Source: Actinomycetes bacterium
Lineage (GTDB): Bacteria > Actinomycetota > Actinomycetes > Streptosporangiales > Streptosporangiaceae
DNA length: 5,525 nucleotides
Direction of reading: 5' to 3'
NCBI GenBank assembly: GCA_023425615.1
Contig: JAFACJ010000273.1
Location: 1 to 5,525, forward strand
The notes under the pieces are model-generated. The model searched no databases. It was not told the DNA's origin and was given only the letters and a program-made list of their open reading frames with translations. Within the stretch, counting starts at the first letter, position 1. Every line of letters begins with the position of its first letter. A program made the position numbers and the translations under genes. Of this stretch, positions 1-4,410 are shown piece by piece.

Positions 1-721
1 AGGGATCGGCCTCGCCACCGCCGAGCTGCTACGGGAGCACGGGCACGATCTGATCCTCTCGGGCCGCTCGCCGGAACGGCTCACCAAGATCGCCGCCCAG
101 TTCGCGGCCTCCCCCTACGGGCAGACCCAGGGCTGGACCCTGCCGCGGCCCGGGGCGCGGCCCGCGGCCGGCGATCATGTCAGGACGGTGCCGCTCGACC
201 TGTCCGAGCCGCGGCGGATCGAGGCGGCGCTGGCCGTCGCCGATCTGCCGCCGACCCTGGACGGCCTGATCCACAGCGCAGGCGCGTGCGAACTGGGCCG
301 GGTCGCCGACCAGGACGCCGACCAGTGGATCGACCAGCTCATGGTCAACCTCGTGGGCGCCGCCGAGCTGACCCGGCTGCTGCTGCCCTCCCTGCGGGCC
401 GCGTCCGGCCAGGTGGTGTTCGTCAACTCCGGCTCGGGGCTGCGCGTGCATCCCGGCTGGGGCTCGTACGCCGCCAGCAAGCACGGGCTGAAGGCGCTGG
501 CGGACGCGCTGCGGCAGGAGGAGCCCGGCATCCGGGTGACGTCCGTCTACCCGGGGCGCACGGCCACCGAGATGCAGCGCAGGGTCCGCGCGCAGGAGGG
601 GCAGCCGTACGACCCCGCCGACTACATCGCCCCCCAGACGGTCGCCAGGGCCATCCTCGGGGCGCTGGAGACTCCCGCGGACGCCATCGTCACGGATGTC
701 TCGGTGCGCCCCAGGGGCTGA
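1..721 (+). CDS. SDR-family NAD(P)-dependent oxidoreductase (5' end missing)
   Basis: A classical short-chain dehydrogenase/reductase: a cytosolic Rossmann-fold enzyme reducing or oxidising a carbonyl/alcohol with NAD(P)H. The visible 239 residues (first full codon at position 2) open with GIG, the end of the TGxxxGIG cofactor loop, so only about 10-20 N-terminal residues are missing. Counting from the first visible residue, an Arg after the second strand (GRS, 21-23) suggests NADP(H). DLS (66-68) follows the third strand, and HSAG (91-94) replaces the usual NNAG. Asn116, Ser143, Tyr156 and Lys160 (YAASK) form the catalytic tetrad, and PG (184-185) follows. A GTG at 188 could be mistaken for the start, but it would remove the cofactor site. 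An extra segment of about 20-25 residues (roughly 36-60) lies before the third strand. The stop is 9 bases from that of the convergent rhomboid gene. Family assignment is firm; substrate unknown. Confidence 0.93.
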   Translation, partial: GIGLATAELLREHGHDLILSGRSPERLTKIAAQFAASPYGQTQGWTLPRPGARPAAGDHVRTVPLDLSEPRRIEAALAVADLPPTLDGLIHSAGACELGRVADQDADQWIDQLMVNLVGAAELTRLLLPSLRAASGQVVFVNSGSGLRVHPGWGSYAASKHGLKALADALRQEEPGIRVTSVYPGRTATEMQRRVRAQEGQPYDPADYIAPQTVARAILGALETPADAIVTDVSVRPRG

Positions 722-730
722 GCGCGCCGC

Positions 731-1378
731 TCACACGCCGGTCACGTGCCGATGCGCCGGCGGGAGTTCGCGCTGCCTGCGGCGGCGCAGCGCGTAGGAG
801 GACACCAGGCCGCCGATGAGCCCGAACAGGTGCCCCTGCCAGGAGACCAGGGTGTTGGTGGGCAGGACGCTGTAGAGGATGCTCCCGTAGAGGGCGAACG
901 CGGCGACCGCGATCACGGCGTCGCCGAGATGCCGTTCGAAGAAGCCGCGGCCCAGGAGATAGCCGAAGTAGCCGAAGACCAGCAGGCTGGCGCCCAGGGT
1001 CTCGGAGTTCGGCGGCCCGGTCAGCCAGACGCCGAGGCCGCCGATCACGATGACGATCAGGTTCATCAGCACGAACTTGCCGGGGCCGCGGATCGCCGCC
1101 GCGAACCCCAGCACGGCGAAGGGCACCGTGTTGGCCATCAGGTGCTCGAAGTTCCCGTGCAGGAAGGGCGCGCTGAAGATCTGGGGGAGATCGGGGAGGT
1201 AGAGGGCACGGATGCCGAAGGTGTCGAGCCAGCCGCCCAGGACGTAGTCGATGGCCTCCAGGAGCCACATCAGCGCCAGCATGCCGCCCACGAGGGCGGC
1301 GGCGGACAGGGCGCGGGTGGCCTGGACGGTCAGCTCTCCGGCGGCTCTGCGGCCGAAAGCCCGGCCTCGGTCGCTCAT
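731..1378 (-). CDS. Rhomboid-family intramembrane serine protease
   Basis: A 215-residue polytopic membrane protein of the rhomboid family, which cleaves transmembrane segments of other proteins inside the bilayer. About six hydrophobic helices are visible, starting near residues 23-42, 80-95, 103-120, 128-144, 153-170 and 180-197. Family landmarks are His74, His79 and Asn83 in the second helix (HGNFEHLMAN, oxyanion-hole region), the nucleophile Ser131 in GAS, and His183 in the last helix (GHLFGLIGG). Both members of the Ser-His dyad are present, so it is probably active, although the residue after Ser131 is Leu rather than the usual Gly. There is no extra soluble domain, only a basic N-terminus and an Arg-rich C-terminus. 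The ATG start has AGGA about 10 bases upstream. It lies 79 bases downstream of the whiB-like gene on the same strand and could be co-transcribed or use its own promoter. Substrate unknown. Confidence 0.9.
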   Translation of the reverse strand: MSDRGRAFGRRAAGELTVQATRALSAAALVGGMLALMWLLEAIDYVLGGWLDTFGIRALYLPDLPQIFSAPFLHGNFEHLMANTVPFAVLGFAAAIRGPGKFVLMNLIVIVIGGLGVWLTGPPNSETLGASLLVFGYFGYLLGRGFFERHLGDAVIAVAAFALYGSILYSVLPTNTLVSWQGHLFGLIGGLVSSYALRRRRQRELPPAHRHVTGV

Positions 1379-1457
1379 CGGGAACTTGTCCTATCTGTCG
1401 TTTTTCAACTTAACGACCGATGTACCCGATAAGTTCTTGGCCTATCGCCGTACCCGC
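1379..1457 (-). promoter_or_regulatory. AT-richer spacer before the rhomboid gene, candidate promoter
   Basis: These 79 bases are far less GC-rich than their surroundings. On the minus strand a TAAGTT box (1412 to 1407) fits the TAnnnT -10 pattern and would give an mRNA with about 20 untranslated bases including AGGA. No good -35 is visible at 16-18 bases. Minus-strand GGGTAC occurs twice (at 1455-1450 and 1427-1422); this resembles the -10 of SigB-type stress promoters, but I cannot find a convincing partner GNNT box. AACTTA (1407-1412) and TAAGTT (1430-1435) form 6-base inverted arms. The promoter call is an inference from composition and the single -10 match. Confidence 0.35.
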
Positions 1458-1739
1458 TCAGCGCCTGAGATAACGCCTCTCCTCGGGCGTGGTGCCGCCC
1501 CAGACCCCGGCCGGCTCGCCCGCGCGCAGCGCCCAGTCCAGGCAGTCGGCGGCCACGGGGCAGCGGCGGCAGATCCGCTTGGCCTCCTGCATGAGGATCT
1601 GGCCGGGGCCCGCGTCGGAGATCGGGTAGAAGATCTCCGGATCTGCGCCGTGGCACTCGGCCAGGTCGGTCCAGTGCTCGTCGGTGTCCTTGCGTACTGC
1701 GAGCGGGTTCGCCGCGTCGCGATACATGGTGGCTTTCAC
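1458..1739 (-). CDS. WhiB-like (Wbl) iron-sulfur transcription factor
   Basis: A 93-residue Wbl protein. Members carry a [4Fe-4S] cluster, respond to redox, NO or developmental signals, and usually act by binding region 4 of the principal sigma factor. Cys29, Cys57, Cys60 and Cys66 form the required C-x27-C-x2-C-x5-C set, within AEC and CRRCPVAADC. The turn motif GVWGG follows at 78-82, then TTPEERRYLRR. The C-terminus stops right after this, so the long Arg/Lys tail or AT-hook used by some Wbl proteins for DNA contact is absent. The start is GTG at 1739 because AAGGAGG (1746-1752) lies 6 bases upstream. The in-frame ATG at 1727 would be 18 bases from that site. It is transcribed divergently from the GNAT gene and sits upstream of the rhomboid gene. 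I cannot assign it to a numbered subclass; its N-terminus does not look like the WhiB1/WblE type. Confidence 0.95.
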   Translation of the reverse strand: MKATMYRDAANPLAVRKDTDEHWTDLAECHGADPEIFYPISDAGPGQILMQEAKRICRRCPVAADCLDWALRAGEPAGVWGGTTPEERRYLRR

Positions 1740-1745
1740 CGCACG

Positions 1746-1752
1746 CCTCCTT
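1746..1752 (-). promoter_or_regulatory. Strong Shine-Dalgarno site of the whiB-like gene
   Basis: Minus-strand AAGGAGG lies 6 bases before the GTG at 1739. It settles the start in favour of GTG over the internal ATG at 1727. It is one of the clearest ribosome binding sites in the window. Confidence 0.85.
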
Positions 1753-1773
1753 GCGCGTCCTTCATCGCCACCC

Positions 1774-1803
1774 AGCGTAGTACTACAGGGCGTAGTACTA
1801 CAA
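1774..1803 (-). promoter_or_regulatory. Predicted whiB-like promoter
   Basis: On the minus strand TTGTAG (1803 to 1798) and TACGCT (1779 to 1774) are separated by 18 bases. They fit a -35 (TTGnnn) and an actinobacterial -10 (TAnnnT). Transcription would start near 1767, leaving about 28 untranslated bases that include the AAGGAGG site. Each element overlaps one of the two palindromes annotated separately, so a protein on those palindromes would compete with RNA polymerase. The boxes are read by eye, not measured. Confidence 0.45.
1775..1802. repeat. Two tandem palindromic operator-like sites
   Basis: The 13-mer GCGTAGTACTACA occurs exactly at 1775-1787 and 1790-1802, a 15-base period. Each copy contains the perfect 10-base palindrome GTAGTACTAC (1777-1786 and 1792-1801). 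The pair lies in the 124-base divergent region between the whiB-like gene and GNAT-1, over the predicted whiB-like -10 and -35. Perfect palindromes duplicated within a promoter are typical of repressor operators. The TACTAC half-sites loosely recall BlaI/MecI-type sites, but I cannot name the regulator, and Wbl proteins are not known for palindromic sites of this kind. Confidence 0.7.
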
Positions 1804-1850
1804 CCCGACGTTTGAGCGGTCCCGCGAATTCCACGTTACGGGCGGCCGGA

Positions 1851-1866
1851 TACCCTGCGGGCCATG
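1851..1866 (+). promoter_or_regulatory. -10 box and leaderless start of GNAT-1
   Basis: TACCCT (1851-1856) fits the actinobacterial TAnnnT -10 pattern and lies exactly 7 bases before the ATG at 1864. No purine-rich ribosome binding site precedes the ATG. Transcription would begin at or next to the A of ATG, giving a leaderless mRNA. No good -35 is visible 16-18 bases upstream. Confidence 0.45.
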
Positions 1867-2340
1867 ACCAGCACCCGCAAGCAGCCCGTTTTCCGCGACG
1901 CCACCCGCGCCGACCTCGAGAAAATCGTCAGACTGCTCGCCGACGACGTGCTGGGCAGCACCCGGGAGTCCCCCGAGGTCAACGACCACTACGAGAAGGC
2001 GTTCGCCGCGATCGACGCCGACCCCCACAACCGGCTCATCGTCGCCGACGTCGACGGCGACGTCATCGGCACCCTCCAGCTCACCTACATCCCCGGCCTC
2101 ACCTACATGGGCAGCTCCCGCGCCCAGATCGAGGGCGTCCGGGTGGCGGGCGACCTGCGCGGCCGCGGCGTCGGGCACGCCATGCTGCGCTGGGCCATCG
2201 AGGAGGCACGCGCCATGGGCTGCCGTGTGGTGCAGCTCACCAGCGACCGGCAGCGCCCCGACGCCATCCGCTTCTACCAGAAGGTCGGCTTCCGCCCCTC
2301 CCACATGGGCCTTCGCTACCCGCTCCAGGATCTGGACTGA
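1864..2340 (+). CDS. GNAT-family N-acetyltransferase (RimI-like)
   Basis: A single-domain, 158-residue cytosolic acetyltransferase that would transfer acetyl from acetyl-CoA to an amine. The N-terminus (about 9-30) is the usual strand and helix opening (FRDATRADLEKIVRLLADD). Motif A runs about 88-116 and contains the pyrophosphate-binding loop RGRGVG (99-104). Motif B holds QLTSDRQRPDA and FYQKVGF (137-143), with Tyr138 in the position of the common general-acid tyrosine. The LQLTYIPGL segment (71-79) and the LTSD...R pattern are shared with a widespread group of small bacterial GNAT enzymes of unassigned substrate. Length is normal for the family. The start at 1864 is supported by the -10 box 7 bases upstream. 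It is divergent from the whiB-like gene and 67 bases before the MDR gene. Substrate unknown. Confidence 0.92.
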   Translation: MTSTRKQPVFRDATRADLEKIVRLLADDVLGSTRESPEVNDHYEKAFAAIDADPHNRLIVADVDGDVIGTLQLTYIPGLTYMGSSRAQIEGVRVAGDLRGRGVGHAMLRWAIEEARAMGCRVVQLTSDRQRPDAIRFYQKVGFRPSHMGLRYPLQDLD

Positions 2341-2343
2341 CCT

Positions 2344-2363
2344 TCCGCCCACCGGTCGGCGGA
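2344..2363 (+). terminator. Possible weak hairpin after GNAT-1
   Basis: TCCGCC (2344-2349) and GGCGGA (2358-2363) are exact complements around an 8-base loop, starting 4 bases after the GNAT-1 stop. No T-run follows; the next bases are mostly C. It could be one of the U-less hairpins seen in high-GC actinobacteria, or a chance feature of GC-rich DNA. Confidence 0.25.
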
Positions 2364-2387
2364 CCCCCCTCCCCGTGCCGTATCTCA

Positions 2388-2402
2388 CACTGATCTACAG
2401 TG
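2388..2402. promoter_or_regulatory. Inverted repeat over the MDR promoter
   Basis: CACTG (2388-2392) and CAGTG (2398-2402) are perfect 5-base inverted arms around ATCTA. They overlap the TACAGT -10 candidate and end 5 bases before the MDR start codon. Position suggests a repressor site, but the arms are short. Confidence 0.3.
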
Positions 2403-2410
2403 CCGGAATG
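2396..2410 (+). promoter_or_regulatory. -10 box and leaderless start of the MDR gene
   Basis: TACAGT (2396-2401) fits TAnnnT and is followed after 6 bases by ATG (2408). No ribosome binding site precedes the ATG. This argues for a leaderless transcript and for 2408 as the start, although the same frame stays open upstream into the GNAT-1 gene. Confidence 0.45.
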
Positions 2411-3367
2411 CGTGCGTTGATGGTGGAAGAACTGGGTTCTTTGTCGACAGTGGAGGCACCTGAGCCGGTACCCGGCCCGGGGCAGGTGCTCATCGAGGTG
2501 GCGGCGGCCGGAGTCAACTACGTGGACGGGTTGTTCCTCCACGGGCGCGACCAGATCAAACCCCCGCTGCCGTTCGTGCCGGGCGGCGAGGTGGCCGGGA
2601 CCGTGACGGCGCTCGGACCGGATACCGAGGGACCCGCCGTCGGCAGCCGGGTGGCCGTCATGTGCGGGCTCGGAGCGTTCGCCGAGCGGATCGCGGTGCC
2701 CGCGCGGTCGGCCGTGACCATCCCCGACCGGCTCGACTTCCCCCGCGCCGCGACGTTCACCCAGTCCTACTGCACGGCGCTGTTCGCGCTGCGCGACAGG
2801 ATCGGGCTGCGGGAGGGGGAGACCGTCCTCGTCCTCGGCTCGGGGGGCGGGGGGGGGCTCGCCGCCGTGCAGGTCGCCAAGGCGCTGGGCGCGAAGGTGC
2901 TGGCCGGCGCCTCCACCTCGGCCAAGCGCGACGCCGCCCTGGCCGCGGGCGCCGACGCCGTCGTCGACACCTCCTCGGAGGATGTGAAGACCGCGGCGCG
3001 CGCCTTCTCCGACGGCGGCGTGGACGTCGTCTACGACCCGGTGGGCGGGGAGACCGCCGACCCCGCGCTGCGCGCCCTGCGCTCCTACGGACGGTACGCG
3101 GTGATCGGGTTCACCGGGGGCATCCCCTCGCTCCCGCTCAACCAGGTGCTGCTGCGCAACCGCTCCGTCGTCGGCGTGGACTGGGGGGCCTGGTCCCTCA
3201 GCGAGCCGGAGCGGCAGGTCGTCCTGCACCGTGACGCGCTGGAACTGGTGGCCGACGGGCGGCTCGATCCCGTCGTCCCCGCCGTCCGCCCGCTGGCCGA
3301 GGCGCAGGACGTGCTGAACGACCTGCTCCAGCGGCGGATCACCGGGAAGGTGGCGCTGGTCCCCTAG
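2408..3367 (+). CDS. NADPH:quinone oxidoreductase-like zinc-free MDR enzyme
   Basis: A 319-residue medium-chain dehydrogenase/reductase of the quinone oxidoreductase (QOR, COG0604) type, expected to use NADPH to reduce quinones or enones in the cytosol. The GroES-like N-terminal domain (about 1-125) shows VAAAGVNYVD (31-40) and FVPGGEVAG (56-64). It lacks the Cys/His zinc ligands and the four-Cys structural loop of alcohol dehydrogenases. The Rossmann domain has the glycine loop GSGGGGG (144-150) in place of the common GAAGGVG, then LAAVQVAKALGA. SAK (171-173) fits NADPH binding, and YDPVGG (209-214) and VVGVDWGAW (254-262) are typical of this subgroup. Length is standard. ATG 2408 is preferred because the QOR domain starts exactly there and a -10 box sits 6 bases upstream. 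The upstream in-frame extension lies inside GNAT-1. Its TAG stop overlaps the stop of the convergent GGCT-like gene. Confidence 0.93.
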   Translation: MRALMVEELGSLSTVEAPEPVPGPGQVLIEVAAAGVNYVDGLFLHGRDQIKPPLPFVPGGEVAGTVTALGPDTEGPAVGSRVAVMCGLGAFAERIAVPARSAVTIPDRLDFPRAATFTQSYCTALFALRDRIGLREGETVLVLGSGGGGGLAAVQVAKALGAKVLAGASTSAKRDAALAAGADAVVDTSSEDVKTAARAFSDGGVDVVYDPVGGETADPALRALRSYGRYAVIGFTGGIPSLPLNQVLLRNRSVVGVDWGAWSLSEPERQVVLHRDALELVADGRLDPVVPAVRPLAEAQDVLNDLLQRRITGKVALVP

Positions 3368-3765
3368 CCCGCGCGGTACTCGGCCAGCCAGACGGCGCAC
3401 CCCTGGACGTAGGCGGCGAGGACCTCCCTGGCGAACCACTCCGGATCCCAGTCCTCCGCCAGGGGCTCCTCGCCCAGCCACCGGTAGGCAAGGGCACGGC
3501 GCCCGTCGGTGAGTCCGACCTCGACGACGTCGTAGTCGACGTCCTCGTAGGCGTGGAGGACGTCGAGTTCGTCCGGGCCGAGACCGCGGACCAGCATGCC
3601 GTCCGCGGTGCCGTGGCCCGCCACGAGGCCGGGATAGACCCGGCCCGGCAGCGCCGCGGCCCGCCAGCCCCGCGCCCTGGCCGGGCTCAGCTCGGGCACC
3701 CGGCCCAGCAGGGCGTCCAGCACCTCGGGGAACCGGAGTGTGCCATAAACGAACAGATCAGACAT
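3364..3765 (-). CDS. Gamma-glutamylcyclotransferase-like (AIG2-type) protein
   Basis: A small (133-residue) cytosolic protein of the gamma-glutamylcyclotransferase/AIG2 superfamily. Characterised members release 5-oxoproline from gamma-glutamyl amines or dipeptides. Counting from ATG 3765, the signature YGTLR is at 7-11, forming the substrate-binding loop. A VYPGL stretch (43-47) follows. YEDVDY (73-78) matches the LDxxE...Y segment, placing Glu74 where the catalytic glutamate is expected. The C-terminus (after about 100) is a Trp/Glu-rich helix-like region. A TTG at 3774 would add three residues, but TACCTT lies exactly 7 bases before ATG 3765 and no ribosome binding site serves either codon, so I prefer ATG 3765 as a leaderless start. 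It is divergent from GNAT-2 with 26 bases between starts. True substrate uncertain; many bacterial members are unassigned. Confidence 0.88.
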   Translation of the reverse strand: MSDLFVYGTLRFPEVLDALLGRVPELSPARARGWRAAALPGRVYPGLVAGHGTADGMLVRGLGPDELDVLHAYEDVDYDVVEVGLTDGRRALAYRWLGEEPLAEDWDPEWFAREVLAAYVQGCAVWLAEYRAG

Positions 3766-3778
3766 GGCGTCCAAGGTA
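3763..3778 (-). promoter_or_regulatory. -10 box and leaderless start of the GGCT-like gene
   Basis: On the minus strand TACCTT (3778 to 3773) fits TAnnnT and is followed after 7 bases by ATG (3765 to 3763). The corresponding -35 region would fall in the first codons of GNAT-2, so the two divergent genes share control DNA. Confidence 0.42.
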
Positions 3779-3780
3779 GC

Positions 3781-3787
3781 GAAGGAG
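3781..3787 (+). promoter_or_regulatory. Ribosome binding site of GNAT-2
   Basis: GAAGGAG lies 4 bases before ATG 3792. It fixes the start and shows that this gene, unlike its divergent neighbour, is translated from a leadered mRNA. Its promoter must therefore lie at least partly inside the GGCT-like gene. Confidence 0.75.
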
Positions 3788-3791
3788 ATCC

Positions 3792-4382
3792 ATGACGATC
3801 CGCCAGTTCAGGCCGGGTGATGAGGCAGCCGTCTACGACATCTGCCTGCGCACCGGCGCGTCCGGCCGGGACGCCACCCACCTGTACGCCGATCCCGCGC
3901 TGCTCGGCCACGTCTACGCCGGGCCCTACCTGAAGCTGTGCCCCGGCTTCGCCTTCGTCGTCGACGAGGGCGAGGTGCTCGGCTACATCCTGGGCGCCCC
4001 CGACACCCGGGAGTTCGAGGCGCGCTGCGAGGCCGAGTGGTGGCCGCCGCTGCGCGACCGGTACCCCGATCCGGCCGACCCGAAGACGCCGGACGAACAC
4101 AAGATGCACGCGATCCACCACTTCCAGCCCGCCCCGGCGGAGATCGTCGGCGACTACCCCTCGCACCTGCACATCGACCTGCTCCCCCAGACCCAGGGCA
4201 AGGGGTACGGGCGCCGGCTGATGGACCTGCTGTGCGCGCGGCTGCGGGAGGCCGGCTCACCCGGGCTGCATCTGGGCGTCGATCCCGCCAACACCCGCGC
4301 CGTCGGCTTCTACCGGGCGCTGGGCTTCGCCTCCGTGATCGAGAACGAGCACGTGATCTGGATGGCGCTGCCCCTGCGCTGA
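3792..4382 (+). CDS. GNAT acetyltransferase resembling the O-GlcNAcase C-terminal domain
   Basis: A 196-residue single-domain GNAT protein. The opening IRQFRPGDEAAVYDICLRTG (3-22), the WWPPLRDRYPDP stretch (83-94) and SHLHIDLLP (124-132) are hallmarks of a bacterial group related to the acetyltransferase-like C-terminal domain of animal O-GlcNAcase. A streptomycete member (SsAT) has a published structure. The acetyl-CoA loop is Q135-GKGYG (Q-x-x-G-x-G), followed by a helix RRLMDLLCARLREAG. The end has NTRAVGFYRALGF (167-179) with Tyr174. Because the acetyl-CoA loop is intact, unlike in the human domain, acetyl-CoA binding is expected. The acceptor is unknown; no glycoside hydrolase domain is attached here. 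The start is set by GAAGGAG 4 bases upstream. The HAD phosphatase gene follows 25 bases after the stop and may be co-transcribed. Confidence 0.93.
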   Translation: MTIRQFRPGDEAAVYDICLRTGASGRDATHLYADPALLGHVYAGPYLKLCPGFAFVVDEGEVLGYILGAPDTREFEARCEAEWWPPLRDRYPDPADPKTPDEHKMHAIHHFQPAPAEIVGDYPSHLHIDLLPQTQGKGYGRRLMDLLCARLREAGSPGLHLGVDPANTRAVGFYRALGFASVIENEHVIWMALPLR

Positions 4383-4394
4383 GACGCCCGGTGC

Positions 4395-4410
4395 CATCCT
4401 CGGGGGTATG
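4395..4410 (+). promoter_or_regulatory. Possible -10 box and leaderless start of the HAD gene
   Basis: CATCCT (4395-4400) is a CAnnnT variant of the -10 pattern and ends 7 bases before ATG 4408. The G-run at 4402-4406 is too close to the ATG to act as a ribosome binding site. The spacing matches the other leaderless candidates here, but the box is weaker. Read-through from GNAT-2 is the alternative. Confidence 0.3.

Noticed and set aside
188..721. SDR gene starting at GTG 188
   Set aside because: The same frame is open to the window edge and contains the GIG end of the cofactor-binding motif, so the start lies before the window.
1457..1469. CTCAG-CGC-CTGAG hairpin at the whiB-like stop as a terminator
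   Set aside because: A five-base stem with a three-base loop and no T-run is too weak to support a terminator call in DNA this GC-rich.
1251..2393. Plus-strand frame running across the whiB-like gene and GNAT-1
   Set aside because: It crosses the divergent promoter region and reads Arg/Pro-rich nonsense out of frame with the real GNAT. Neither end makes sense as a gene.
2225..2407. N-terminal extension of the MDR protein
   Set aside because: The frame is open upstream only because of GC bias. The extension lies within GNAT-1, has no similarity to the MDR fold, and the domain starts exactly at ATG 2408.
2237..3481. Long open minus-strand frame opposite the MDR gene
   Set aside because: It is antisense to a full-length QOR enzyme, has low-complexity Gly/Arg/His-rich sequence with no domain, and is what third-position GC bias produces in such DNA.
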